Shown: piece by piece, positions 9,725 through 20,033 of the stretch | Numbering within the stretch: position 1 is the stretch's first letter | Layout of the letters: the number at the start of each line of letters is the position of its first letter | Source of the DNA: Caulochytrium protostelioides | Lineage: Eukaryota; Chytridiomycota; Caulochytriomycetes; Caulochytriales; Caulochytriaceae | Assembly: GCA_003615045.1 (NCBI GenBank) | Contig: ML014134.1 | Location: 1-64,000, forward strand | Direction of reading: 5' to 3' | Length of the DNA: 64,000 nucleotides | Notes under the pieces: generated by a model | The model's database searches: none | Told to the model about the DNA's origin: nothing | Seen by the model: the letters and a program-made list of their open reading frames with translations, nothing else | Program-made: the position numbers and the translations under genes

Positions 9725-11280
9725 CAGTAGCAGTAGCAGCAGCAGCACCGGCAGCAGCACCGGCAGCAGCACCGGCAGCAGCACCCACGGCGACCGCCAC
9801 CACGCCCCAGTATGCGGCACCGCTTCAGCGCAGCCAGACGTTCAGTCAGCCGTCTGCTACGCACCACCCGACCACTTACGCGCCTCATCCACAGCATCCC
9901 CTTCAGCATCAGCATCAACATTCTCATCAGCCTCATCACCAACACCAGCAGCATCCCTTGCATGCTCAGTCATTTCATCATCATCATCAGCAGTTGCAAC
10001 AACAACAACAGCAACAGCAACAACAGGCGTTGGCACGTGCACACTCGACCCCATCGTCCGCGTCGCCTGCGGGGCCGCGCTTGCACGACCACCGCGCCGA
10101 TCCGCCTACCGCGGTGGCGTCACCCATGGGCCATCGCTCGGCACACCACGGCATGCCCGCCGCTTCGCGACACGCCGTCCCCACGCCGTCGTCGCAGCAC
10201 CATGTCGCCATGGCCGTCGACGAGCACCACGCCCATCCGGGCGTCGTCGCTTACGGGCCCCCGCAGACCGCGCATGCCTACGCGCACCATGTCAGCGCCG
10301 CCGCCCATGCTGCGGCCGCCGCCCATCCGCAGGCTCACCGCCCGGCCGCCTCGCAGCCGGCGCCGTCGCAGCAGCCCCAGCAGCCGCAGTCAGCCTACCA
10401 TGTGGTCCAGGGACATCCAGATCCGCATCTCGCCGCCATTATGCAGCATCAGCAGCATCAGCAGCATCAACAGCATCAGCAGCATCAGCAGCATCAGCAG
10501 CAACAGCCGCAGGGCTCGGCACCGCCATCGCAGTACCACTACCCGCGGGCGCCCGCACACGCTCACCAACAACCTCATCCGCTCCACGGCCACCACGGTC
10601 AGGCGCACTTGGTCAGTGGCTATGCGACCTATCCGTACCCCCATGCCGGCGGCTCTAGCAGCATGCCGGGCTCGGCCGCGGCTCCGTCCTCCACGCCGCC
10701 ATGGCAGAATGTCGCGGGACCTGCCGGCCATGTCCATTCCATTAGCAGCACCGCGTCCACTGCCGCGGCTGCGGCCGCCGCTGCTGCCGCTGCCGCCACC
10801 CCTGCGCCGCCGCTCGTGGCCACCGGCAGTGGCAGCGGCGTACTGCCGGCCGGCGCCACGACACGGCTCCATCCGTATCCGTACCGCGGCCGCAGCGCCA
10901 GCCCACGCGCTGTCCATGCGGCTCGCGGCCCGCCCGCGTCGCCGCCAATGCCGGGCGCCACCGGCGATTCCGACCCCGCGGCGGCCGGTATCCACTCTAG
11001 CGCCGGCGCCGCCGCCACGGCCGCCGGCGCCGCCCTGACGGTCCCGCCCGCCGGACTCGTGTACCCGTCCGTGGTGGGCACGGCGCCGCCCGCATCATCG
11101 GCCGCGGCGGGGGCGTACCACCCGCACCACTACTATGCGCCCGCGGACGGCGCGGCGGGCGAACCGGGCGCGGCCGGCCCGATCCGGAACCGCCGGTCGA
11201 TGCCGAGCGGAAGTGTCCTCGCTCATGGTGGTCCGCGCGATCTCGCTCCGGCCATGGCGACAGCGATGCCGCCCTTTTAG
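7909..11280 (+). CDS. PHO80/PCL-type cyclin with a large internal insertion
   Basis: This 1123-residue protein starts at an ATG in good context (CCGCCATGG). The first half of a PHO80-like cyclin box lies at about residues 66-152: TQTIDLLSQYL, PTIDIHGYLARILKYAPCTS and FLALLIYLERMADPW. After about 320 residues of Ala/Ser/Pro/Gln/His low complexity the fold resumes at about 478-565: VLTSYNVHRLLISGIMVSVK, FFTNNHISRVGGLPVAELN and LEIEFLKILRFNLFV. The tail is again low complexity with poly-Gln, poly-Ala and His/Gln repeats. PHO80/PCL cyclins bind the Pho85 kinase and act in phosphate, glycogen and cell-cycle signalling. The insertion lies between the two cyclin helices where yeast Pho80 has only a short linker; it has no stop and keeps coding-like composition, and I found no convincing intron boundaries around it. 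A CAG-rich tract at 8419-8463 and a GCA tract at 9688-9780 encode homopolymers. Confidence 0.85.
9688..9780 (+). repeat. GCA/GTA triplet tract coding poly-Ala
   Basis: A GCA run with GTA interruptions and then GCACCGGCA units inside the cyclin gene, read in frame as Ala/Val and then Ala-Pro repeats. Confidence 0.85.
10441..10503 (+). repeat. CAGCATCAG repeat coding Gln-His-Gln
   Basis: A tandem 9-base unit in the cyclin tail, read as repeated QHQ. Confidence 0.85.
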
Positions 11281-12107
11281 ATATGGTCAGCGATGGCTGG
11301 CTCTCGGCCATCCCTTGTTTTTTTTTTTTTTTTCTTTTTTTCTTTTTTTCTTTTTCAAATGTTTCTTTTCTTTTTTTCTTTTTTTCCCATCGCGCTGTAG
11401 GTACTCTATTTGCAAAGAGATGCGGATCTTTGAATGGAGAGGTGGTTGACCAACAAAGCTGTACCTATAGTATACCTATAGTATAGTATACCTAGCGACA
11501 CGATAGGGTCAGACGGCGGCCCGCGAACGTTGCCTCATACCCACGGTCCCCTGCCTCGTTCACGGCATCCTTCGAGCGTTTGTCGCACCGAACGCTTTTC
11601 TGTTCATTTCTTTCCGTTTTCCAATATGTACAGGGTATGGGCAGAAGTTCATGTTTCAATTTTATGATGGTTAGCAATCCACACGTTCATTGCTTGCGTC
11701 AAGTACGCTCAGCAAGTGACCACACAGCGACAAGAATCCGAACTATGGCGTCAGAGACGGGCCGGTGAGATGAGCGGTGATAGGGGTGGGGACACGGATG
11801 AGAGCGAATCACCTCGAGCTTGGCAGCCGATGTGGGCAACAAGGGATTGCCGCGACGCTTGAACAATGGGCCAGGCACATCACCCTCGCACACGACGATA
11901 TGCAGCACACTCCCCTGACGTGCGGGAGGGCCATAGCTGACCGGCATCGAATGGGCCCAACGGCATGTCTGGCTCCGGTCTGCTCGACGACGAGCTACTT
12001 TGCCCTTCCGAAGGCCATCGGCCCACCGCGGTTAGACAGCGAAGGACCCCGACATCTCTAAAACCAGTGCCGAGCGTCCCCTTAGACTGAAGCGTAAAAG
12101 AACGTTG
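11281..12107. other. Intergenic with T-rich tract
   Basis: It begins just after the cyclin stop codon. A long pyrimidine tract of T runs separated by single C lies at 11318-11386, followed by a short AT-rich TATAGTATACC repeat around 11465-11492. No open frame here shows a domain. Confidence 0.5.
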
Positions 12108-12181
12108 CGGATCAATCCGGATTTGAACCGGAGGCCTGTCGTTCAGGAAACGATTGCGCTGCCAAACTGCGCTATTGACCC
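12108..12181 (-). tRNA. tRNA-Arg (anticodon CCT)
   Basis: Read on the minus strand, the acceptor stem GGGTCAA pairs with TTGATCC, the D stem is GCGC/GCGC, the anticodon stem ATCGT pairs (one mismatch at its outer end) with ACGAC around loop TTCCTGA, and the T stem TCCGG pairs with CCGGA with loop TTCAAAT. The anticodon is CCT, reading AGG. No intron. The 3' discriminator base is G. Confidence 0.85.
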
Positions 12182-12547
12182 TGCGGCTACCAACGTTGCT
12201 CGGTCGCGAAGTGTTTACGGGGCCAGCCGTCGATACGGAGGGTCTCCTCCCACAAAGTCGATCTTGAACGTCGTGTTAAGCTCATGGCTCCGTCGCTAAA
12301 CAAGCCGCCCCTCGCACAAATGGGCCATGATGCAATGTGTGACACAGCTCACGAATGGGTTGCAAGAGGCGCGGCCAGGTAAAGTCGTCCACCGATTTGC
12401 TCGAAGCATTGCCGTGGCACCAAGATCCTGAATCGCATACGACCTTCTGCAGTCAACCCTGCCCCCGCTCCACGGGCTGACCGTCACTAGAGCTTGCAGA
12501 GCGCAGCAGCGATCTATTCAGTGCTAGTGACATGGCAACGTCTAGGT
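12182..12547. other. Intergenic upstream of tRNA-Arg
   Basis: No gene is seen. The segment near 12329-12365 resembles 18528-18556, upstream of the second copy of the 197-bp repeat, so the repeat's homology extends here with a length difference of about 170 bp between copies. Confidence 0.4.
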
Positions 12548-12744
12548 GGCGTTCCAGGTGCTGGAGCCAGCGGCAGACAGGTGCTGGACGGGCTTGCCGC
12601 CGCAAAGTACGCCTGGCGGATGCTCCTCCCAACGGGGTCCATGTGGCACGCAAGCGCGCGCCGGTCGACGGGGCGAATGGCAACGAACGTTAGGACACCA
12701 TGCGCCAAAAATCGGGTTCATCATCCATCATACCATTCATTGGC
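12548..12744 (+). repeat. 197-bp direct repeat, copy A
   Basis: This segment is nearly identical to 18571-18767 over its full 197 bases without indels; about ten substitutions are visible. It starts GGCGTTCCAGGTGCTGGAG and ends CCATTCATTGGC. No convincing open frame and no terminal inverted repeats. Nature unknown. Confidence 0.9.
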
Positions 12745-12975
12745 ACGACTGTAGCATAGGATCCCACCAGACAGGCTGATACGCTTTCCTGATACGCTTT
12801 CAAGTCTTCTGTTTCTCGGTTTCTTTTTCTATTTGTATTTGTGTACACCGATTGCTCCATCCCATGCCGCACCTGCGCATGTCGCCTGAAGCCCGAAGCG
12901 ACCCATCGCATCGCGGCCGGGAGGTCGCGGTATGCTCGGCAGCGGCCTCCTCGGCCGCCGTCGGCCCGATGGGTT

Positions 12976-15900
12976 CTAGAAAAAGCGATCGATGCGCAGC
13001 AGGCCGGCGCCCGTGACGGAGGCGAGCAGTCCCGCATGGGAGCGGCGGGGACACCATTTGACATCGTGAAGAATGGCGCCCTCAGCTTGGGGCGTCCACG
13101 GCGTGCGGTGCGGCGGCGGCGGGCCGCGGTGCGGCGCTTTCAGCGCGCCCGTCTTGAGCGCGTCGCCGCTGCGGAAGAACCACAATGTCGACGCGAGCGA
13201 CACGGACGGTACCTCGGCCGTCTCGGCAGGGTCAACCGTCTCGGCAGGGTCAACCGTCTCGGCAGGGCCGGTCGTCTCGGCAGGGCCGGTCGTCTCAGCA
13301 GGGCCGGCCGACGCGGCCGGCACTGACACGGATGCTGGTTTTGGTGCTGGTGCTGCTGGTGCTGCTGGTGCTGCTGGTGCTGCTGGTGCTGCTGGTGCTG
13401 CTGGTGCTGCTGCCGGCGGTCCGTTGATGGATGCCGCAGTCGCCGTTGAGCTCGTAGCAGCCGTCGGGCCTGTGGTCCGCGTGGCGTCGACCCTCCCCTG
13501 CAGGTGGAAGAGGACCTGCATATCGATGAGCGTCGGCTTGCGCTGGAACAGAACGTTGTACGCATTGCGGACCAGGAGGGCGCCCGAGGCCCAGCCGGCG
13601 GCAATGAAGGGCAGCCAGACCGACGAATCGATCGCCCACGCTTCGTTCGGATACGCGTCGCCCACGACGAACACGCGGCGCTCTTGGTACCAGGACCGAT
13701 CGTCCGCGGGCGCCATCGGGCGCGCCACGATCGTCGTCAGCGCGACGCGGTGCTCGTGCGAGCCGTACACAACCTGTGGCAGCAGCGACCGCACCGCGGG
13801 CAGTGCCGGGTCGAGCGGCGCCGAAGGCGGCGGAGGCAGCGGCGGCGTGTCCACCGACACCACCAGCTCGGTCTCGGGACTCGGGGTCTCGACGGCCATG
13901 CCCGTGGCCGTGGCCGTGGCCGAGTCCGCCGCCGGCGCTGTCGGCGCCATCCGAGGCATCGGACTTGGCGGCGGCGCCTGCAGGATGTCGATATGCGGGA
14001 CCGCGGCAAACAGGGCATCGCTCGCGCCGACGTTGAGGGCGCTGCAGCTAGGGACCGGACGGCCGTGCTTCTGCAGACAGCGCGGGGACCACGGGTCGTC
14101 CCACCGCGTGAGCAGCAGTTGCCCGTCGAGGCCGGCCGTCACGACGCCGAGCGTCGGCCGTGCGCCGTGTGCCACGTGGCTGTCGGGCACGGCGTCCCCG
14201 GGCGTCAGCAGCGGCAGCACGACGGGCGCCATATCCAGGATCGCCGTCCCGTGCCGCGGCAGCCACAGCATCGGCCGTGGCGGCGTCGCCGTGGGCGGCG
14301 GCGCGCCCACCGCCAGCGCCAGCAGCATCGGACTCAGATCGAACAGCATCAGGTAGCCGTCGCTCCCGGCCACCACGAGCCGCGACGGCTGGCTCCACAC
14401 GAGTTTGGTGGGAACGGCTGTCGGGAGCTTGACCTGGAACACCGTCCGCGGCGCGGCGAGAACGAGCGGCGCGTCCGCGGCGTCGATGGCGGCATCTGTG
14501 GCCGCGGCAGCGATGGCGGCGTCGATGGCGGCGTCGAGGCCGGGCACTTCCATGATCGTCACGGTGCCGTCGGTGGCGGCCACGGCCAGGAGCCCCGCGC
14601 CGCGGGTGTGTCGGGCCCGGACCCCGTGCGGCGCCCACACGGCGTGCACGATGCGGCCGTGCGTGGTGCCGACCGCCGCCGCGAGAACCGGCGGGTCACG
14701 CACACACCAGATCTGGACCGCGTTGCGCAGCGACTCGGACGGACCCGTCTGCGGCGCCGCCATCCGGGTATGCTCGTCCAGCCCGAGGCGGTACCCGGCG
14801 ACGGCGAGCAGCGGCCCGTGCGGGCTGACGTCGTCGGGACACCACGCGAGGGTCTTACCGCAAATCCCGACATTGGCGATCCACGGGCTCAGAGGGAGCG
14901 TGGCGCAGCTGACGGCGCGCAGGAAGGGGATCGTGATCGGCGTCATGGGCGCCGCCCCGCCGTCGCTCGTGTCGCTGGCGTCGCGGCCACTCAGACCCAT
15001 ACGGTTCTGAAGCGAGCGGGGGCCGTTCTTGGCCGTCTTGGGCGCCTTGGACAGCGTTTGGGGCAGGATGGCCGCCTCGGCGGCGACTCGGCGCGGTTCG
15101 GGCCGCGGCAGGTAGGAGGCGCGGTCCGCTGGCGGCACGGGCACCGCGGGCGCATCGGGCAGCGGCGCCGTAGCCGTCGCATCGGCCGCAGCAGTCGCCG
15201 GGGGCCCGTCGACGTCGGTATCTGTGATATGCTCGGCGCGCCGGAGATGCGAGGCCGGCCACACCAGGAACTGTTGCGCGAATCGTTTGGCGTTATCGGT
15301 GCTAGACATGTTAGCAAAGCGGGAGGTCTGACGACGCGGCGCCCGTGCCGTTGGAGTGGGTTTCCGCGACGGCGTTCGTGAGGGTGTTCGCGACGGCGTC
15401 CGGCTGAGGGGCCGGTCCGCGTCGTCGACCACAAAGTCATCGGCTGCTTCGGTCTCGTTCTCCGCCTCGGCGGCGAGGCTCGGCAGCGGCGGCGGTATAA
15501 ACGGCAGCTTCTGCTGCAGGTAGGTCGAGATGGTGCCGGTACCAAAGAGCAGCGCGGCATCGCGAATCGGGTACGCGATGGCGATCGGAATCCTGAGCGG
15601 GCCCAGCAGCCGTTGCAGGCTGTGCGCCACAGCGTCGGGCAGGTTGAGCACCTGCATCGCCTGCAGTTGCCGCCGCGTCACGGTGCCGTTATACTGCGTC
15701 GCGATGCCGTGAACGGCCATTGCGGCGTCCTGCAGATCGTGGATGTAGGTCGCTAAGTGATACTTGAGCCCTGTTGAGTGGCTGAAGTCTTTGCAGCACA
15801 GGGGCCACGGGCACAGAATGCGGCCGGCGATCTCGAGCACTTGCACCGCCGGCGGTCCACGGCCCCCGAGGTCCGTCACCAACGTATAAGTGAGGTTGCC

Positions 15901-17697
15901 GAGGGTTTCGCTGAAGTCAGCGTCTCCGCGCTTCATCGCCATCGGGTCCGCCCCCGGGGGCGGCGCGGCTGCCGACGCCTCCGGCACGGCGGCGACGGCA
16001 GCGTCAACGGCAGCGATGGGAGTAATGACCGGCTTGCCGCCTCTCGCGCCCCCGCGACTGCCGCGTCCTCCGCGGGCACCACGGGCGCCACGGGCGCCTC
16101 GGGCGCCGCGCCCACGGCCGCGCGGCCGTGGGGAGGCCGGCCGCTCGGCGGGCGTCGGATCCTTGTAGCCCGCCGACTCGGCCTCGGCCGCATACAGGAG
16201 CATCAGCACGAGCCGCGTCAGCATCGCCACGTGCTCCGCATGCTCACCGGCCTCGATGGGATCGAGCCGCGCGACCGCAATGCGGCAGAGCGTCTGCATG
16301 TCCTTGAACGAGCGCACCGCCATGGGCGTCAAGCACGCCGCCTCAATGAGCCGCTGGTCGCCCGGGCTTAGGCCGTCGGCATCAGGATCTGCCGCGGCGT
16401 CGGCGTCGGCGGTCGTGCCGCGGGCCGGCAGCGGCTTCGCATCGCCAGCGGGGCCGCGGCGGCCGCGGCGAGGGCGCGGCGTCTCGGGCGCCGGGGCCTC
16501 ACCCCCTGAGGCGGTTCTGATGCCGTCGCCATCCAGCGTCGCGAGGGACGCCGTCTCGGACGTGGCGTCCTCCGATGCGGCCTCATCGTCTTCTTCCTCC
16601 TCGACGTGGGCGGGCGGCTCAAAGTCGGATCCGGACGATTCCTGGAGCCGTGCGATCTCCTCCTCGTCCGGAGCACCCGCGTCGCTGTCCTCCTGGGTCG
16701 TGGTGGGCGGAGCGGCGGGCGCCGCGGCCGCCACAGGCACGTCGGGCTTGAGATGTGCCACCGCCGCCGCCGCAGGGCGGGCCGACGACATCGAAGCCGT
16801 GACAAAGACCGGCAAGGGCGCCGATGACGCGAGCGCCATGGTCATCGCCATCGCCGCGTCCGTGATCAGCCGCGCCGGGTCGCCCCCAACCGCGGCCGCG
16901 GCCGCCGAAGCTACCACCGAGGTCGCGCGGTCGGCGTCGGTCCCGAAGAGCCGGTCCGGCTCGTCGGGAAGCAGGCTTTGGGTGAGCGCATCGAACGGCA
17001 GCGGCGCCACGATCGTGTCGGCGTCTGGGTGGGAGAGCGCCGAGACCGCGGCCGTCTCTGCCCCCGGGTGGGCGGGCACGCCGCTGAAGGATGGCGGCGG
17101 CGGCGGCAGCGGCGAGTGGTTAGGCCACGGCGCGTTCGGCTGTGCGGCTGCGAGCGCCGCGGCGGTGGGCATGCTTGCTTCTAATGGCGGCGCATCCACG
17201 TGGCCCGCCGCTGGTGGCAGCGGCGAGGCTGTGGCTTGGGTCAGCGCGGGCGCACTGGCGGCCCGGGGTGCCACCTGATCGCCGCTCGTGACCGTGCTGG
17301 TGGCGGCGGCGGCGGCGGCGGCCGACGACGACGATGGCGTTGTGGCTTTGGCGAACTTGAAGAATGCGAGCGTGCTTTGGCCCGCAGACGGCGTCGTGGC
17401 GGACTTGGGCGTGCGCGGCGTGCGCGGCGTGCGCGGCGTGCACGGCGACGCCGCGGCCGCGCCGCGGCCGCGGCGGGAGGGCGTGCGGGCCGCGGCGGCG
17501 CTGGGCGTCGACGGCAGCGCGGTCCCGGCAAAGGCGGGTGCAGGACCCGCCATGATCGCGCTGAGCGTCTTCTGGGAGCGCGATGGCGTCGACGGCGCCG
17601 ACGGCGCGGCGGCCTCCCCGTCGGGTGCGGCTGCGGGGACAGCGTCAAGCGCTGGCGGCGCCGGCGGCACCGGCGGGTCAGATGCGTCGGCGTCCAT
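12976..17697 (-). CDS. WD-repeat protein with C2H2 finger, TFIIIC-like
   Basis: This 1573-residue single-exon protein starts at ATG 17697. Residues 1-340 are disordered, Ala/Pro/Ser-rich, with TPRTPRTPRTP repeats. An acidic patch lies at about 345-390. A run of RG/RGG repeats (RGARGARGARGARGG) precedes a zinc finger at about 627-655 with spacing C-x4-C-x12-H-x5-H (starting CPWPLC, ending in HLATYIH). From about 925 to the end there are beta-propeller-like blocks (LAVAATDGTVTIMEVPG, LVVAGSDGYLMLFDLSP, LGVVTAGLDGQLLLTRWDD). An Ala-Pro repeat lies at about 1425-1455 and a TGPAETTGPAET repeat follows it. The propeller with an extended N-terminus and a lone finger resembles the tau91/Tfc6-GTF3C2 subunit of RNA polymerase III factor TFIIIC, but this is inference; another WD protein is possible. 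It is flanked by a 197-bp direct repeat on each side. Confidence 0.6.
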   Translation of the reverse strand: MDADASDPPVPPAPPALDAVPAAAPDGEAAAPSAPSTPSRSQKTLSAIMAGPAPAFAGTALPSTPSAAAARTPSRRGRGAAAASPCTPRTPRTPRTPKSATTPSAGQSTLAFFKFAKATTPSSSSAAAAAAATSTVTSGDQVAPRAASAPALTQATASPLPPAAGHVDAPPLEASMPTAAALAAAQPNAPWPNHSPLPPPPPSFSGVPAHPGAETAAVSALSHPDADTIVAPLPFDALTQSLLPDEPDRLFGTDADRATSVVASAAAAAVGGDPARLITDAAMAMTMALASSAPLPVFVTASMSSARPAAAAVAHLKPDVPVAAAAPAAPPTTTQEDSDAGAPDEEEIARLQESSGSDFEPPAHVEEEEDDEAASEDATSETASLATLDGDGIRTASGGEAPAPETPRPRRGRRGPAGDAKPLPARGTTADADAAADPDADGLSPGDQRLIEAACLTPMAVRSFKDMQTLCRIAVARLDPIEAGEHAEHVAMLTRLVLMLLYAAEAESAGYKDPTPAERPASPRPRGRGRGARGARGARGARGGRGSRGGARGGKPVITPIAAVDAAVAAVPEASAAAPPPGADPMAMKRGDADFSETLGNLTYTLVTDLGGRGPPAVQVLEIAGRILCPWPLCCKDFSHSTGLKYHLATYIHDLQDAAMAVHGIATQYNGTVTRRQLQAMQVLNLPDAVAHSLQRLLGPLRIPIAIAYPIRDAALLFGTGTISTYLQQKLPFIPPPLPSLAAEAENETEAADDFVVDDADRPLSRTPSRTPSRTPSRKPTPTARAPRRQTSRFANMSSTDNAKRFAQQFLVWPASHLRRAEHITDTDVDGPPATAAADATATAPLPDAPAVPVPPADRASYLPRPEPRRVAAEAAILPQTLSKAPKTAKNGPRSLQNRMGLSGRDASDTSDGGAAPMTPITIPFLRAVSCATLPLSPWIANVGICGKTLAWCPDDVSPHGPLLAVAGYRLGLDEHTRMAAPQTGPSESLRNAVQIWCVRDPPVLAAAVGTTHGRIVHAVWAPHGVRARHTRGAGLLAVAATDGTVTIMEVPGLDAAIDAAIAAAATDAAIDAADAPLVLAAPRTVFQVKLPTAVPTKLVWSQPSRLVVAGSDGYLMLFDLSPMLLALAVGAPPPTATPPRPMLWLPRHGTAILDMAPVVLPLLTPGDAVPDSHVAHGARPTLGVVTAGLDGQLLLTRWDDPWSPRCLQKHGRPVPSCSALNVGASDALFAAVPHIDILQAPPPSPMPRMAPTAPAADSATATATGMAVETPSPETELVVSVDTPPLPPPPSAPLDPALPAVRSLLPQVVYGSHEHRVALTTIVARPMAPADDRSWYQERRVFVVGDAYPNEAWAIDSSVWLPFIAAGWASGALLVRNAYNVLFQRKPTLIDMQVLFHLQGRVDATRTTGPTAATSSTATAASINGPPAAAPAAPAAPAAPAAPAAPAAPAPKPASVSVPAASAGPAETTGPAETTGPAETVDPAETVDPAETAEVPSVSLASTLWFFRSGDALKTGALKAPHRGPPPPHRTPWTPQAEGAILHDVKWCPRRSHAGLLASVTGAGLLRIDRFF
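13341..13421 (+). repeat. GGTGCTGCT repeat coding Ala-Pro
   Basis: A 9-base tandem unit inside the WD-repeat gene; on the coding strand it reads as repeated AlaAlaPro. Confidence 0.88.
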
Positions 17698-20033
17698 GGC
17701 GTCCAGAGCCGCCGCGCGACGCAGAGAACGGCAAGGGCAGCAGGAGCGGCAGCGGGAGCGGGGGCGACGGGGTCGGGCGCCTCGTGGCCAGCGGCGGCCT
17801 TGCGATGGCCGGCGGGAGCCGCCAGCCGTTCACCGACGATCCGCGAGGCGCGATGCAGGGGTTGGCCACCAGCAAGCGACGACTCGTCGCGGTGCGCGCG
17901 TTGCAGACATAAGCGGGATGGATCGACCTTGACGCCGAGTCGCTGTCGGAGCGGCAAGCCCCTCGCTCCACCATCGGTTCGGAGCGAGGCTCCCTTCGCT
18001 AGGGCGGCCGTGGCTCGTGGGTCCAGCACGACCCCGCCCGCCGTGGCGTTGGTGGCGGCGGCGATGGCCCCGATGTCCGACGGCCACCCCGATAGGGCCG
18101 AAGTGTTCGATGGTGTTTTCGTTCTGGCGGTCGTGTGGCGCCACGCATGGCGGGAACGCCAAAACAACAAGCGAAAGCGAAAGCAAGGGCAAAGACGAAC
18201 ACGATCGCGGGGTCTCCGTCTTCATTCACGATGTCGACTCGGCCACGCATGACGCGTCCATCCACCGCGGTCTTTCGCTCGCCATACCTCCCGACGCGCG
18301 CCGACCAAGGCGACAAGGTGTCGACCATGCAAGCGTCGTCGCTGTCAGCCAGGCTCGCCCGCCACGAATGCCGCGACATGTTCTGCTGGACGACGGCGGT
18401 TGGACCCTGGTTCAAACGTCGTCGGATTCGATGCAATGCATGGCCCGTCCGCCCATGTCCCATCGCTCATGGTCCTTGCTCGTGAGACGGCGACAGAGAC
18501 GTTCGCTCCTCTCTCCCACAGGCCGGGATGCAACGTGCGACGCTGCTCACGAATGAACTGTGAGATGTGCGGCGTTCCAGGTGCTGGAGCCGGCGGCAGA
18601 CAGGTGCTGGACGGGCTTGCCGCCGCAAAGTACGCCTGGCGGATGCTCCTCACCACGGGGTCCATGTGACACGCAAGCGTGCACCGATCGACGGGGTGCA
18701 TGGCAACGAACGTTAGGACACCATGCGCCAAAAATCGGGTTCATCATCCATCATACCATTCATTGGCGCGACCGGAACCACCCATATATTCGGAGATGGC
18801 CTCTCATATCATGTCGTGGCCAGAATCGTATACCAGGTGGCATGACAGACCGTCTCTATCGTGGTGGTGATGAGTGAATCAAGAACGAACTCCTCCGCTG
18901 CTGCCCATGCATGGCCTTCGACGTGCTGGTTCCTGCCCGCATTGCTGGGGTCCGGCTTCGCCGGAAATTCCTCGAGGCGGTTGGCTGAGCACCTCGAGCA
19001 CCCTCGCTGGGGTGGCCGCGGCAACGACGACGGTAGGGGCAAGCCCACCTTGGCCTGCTCGAGACGTTTCGATGGCGGGGGGCAAGCACGTCCCAGCAAT
19101 GCGCAGCGCGCGGCTCCAGCACCGGCCTGCAAATTTCCGTCGCGTCCCGTCCGCGGACGGGGCTTAGCGCCGGACATGTCTGCGCCGTGGCCAGCGGGCC
19201 TTCGCCTTCCGCTTGGCTGCCTTGCCCGTCGCCCAGGCGCTCCTCGCGGCGTCGACGTCGGCTTCGGCCTGCGATGGACGCGGCGAGCCGACGCGCCTGC
19301 GCGGGTCCACCGGCCGGATGCTTCGCGCCCCGCTGGCCACGACGCCCGCGGCACCCGTCCGCCGATCCTTGCACGCGGTTCGGCGGCGGCGGCGGCGGAG
19401 GTTTCTGCGCGCCGGCGTCGTGCCGCGCCGAGCCGCGCCGTGCTGCTGGGCTGCTGGCGGTCGCCCAGGACCGCCGCCTCCAGACCCCAACCCGGACTGC
19501 GGGGAGAGGGGGAAGCCGTGGCACGCCGACCGCCTTCGCCAGCCGCTGCCGGCGCACGACAGAGCGCGCACCCCTGGAATGACGTCCTATCGATGGTCGC
19601 CGGGTCCCGTTCTTTCGGGGACGCTTCAGCAGGGAACGTATCATGCTATCCAGGTGCCGCCCTATCCGGCTCATGCGGATGAGTCAACAAGGATGTCGGA
19701 GAAAACCGACGCGGCATATGGGAGCATACCAGAGAACGTGGCACATTGCTACGAGACGCCCATGCTGATTGACAGAGTCGTTTCCTCGCCAGACCTCGAC
19801 GCCCTCGTCGTTGTTCTTGGGGGCCCAAACCTTACCCATGATCTTGGCTCACAGCCCTTGCCCTGCCTTGCCTCGTCGCATCTGCGCGCGCTTGTTCCTG
19901 CTTCCCCGGAGCGCTGCATCGAAGCCTCTTAGCGGAGTTATTCACGCTTTCTGTCCCCCTGCCGCTCGGCCCCGCCGCTCCACCGCGCTCGGCCCCGCTC
20001 CGCTCGGCCCGCCACTCGCTCTGACCCGATTCA
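17698..20033. other. Intergenic region holding repeat copy B
   Basis: This 2.3-kb divergent region lies between the WD-repeat gene (leftward) and the PNGase A-like gene (rightward). Overlapping frames of up to 350 codons occur on both strands but are Arg/Ala/Pro-rich with no domain. The last 100 bases before 20034 are C-rich (CGCTCGGCCCCG repeats), like other leaders in this window. Confidence 0.45.
18571..18767 (+). repeat. 197-bp direct repeat, copy B
   Basis: The second copy of the segment at 12548-12744, in the same orientation and 6.0 kb away, so the two copies bracket the WD-repeat gene. Similarity continues weakly upstream (GATGCAACGTGCGAC near 18531 against GATGCAATGTGTGAC near 12329). 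Confidence 0.9.

Noticed and set aside
13504-15381. 625-codon plus-strand frame inside the WD-repeat gene
   Set aside because: Antisense shadow; the minus strand carries the clear WD and C2H2 motifs.
17340-17375. QSTLAFFKF as a PCNA-interacting (PIP) box in the WD-repeat protein
   Set aside because: Spacing is wrong: the aromatic pair lies one residue too close to the Leu for the Qxxhxxaa consensus.
18861-19682. 273-codon frames on both strands
   Set aside because: Mirror-image shadows with no domain content.
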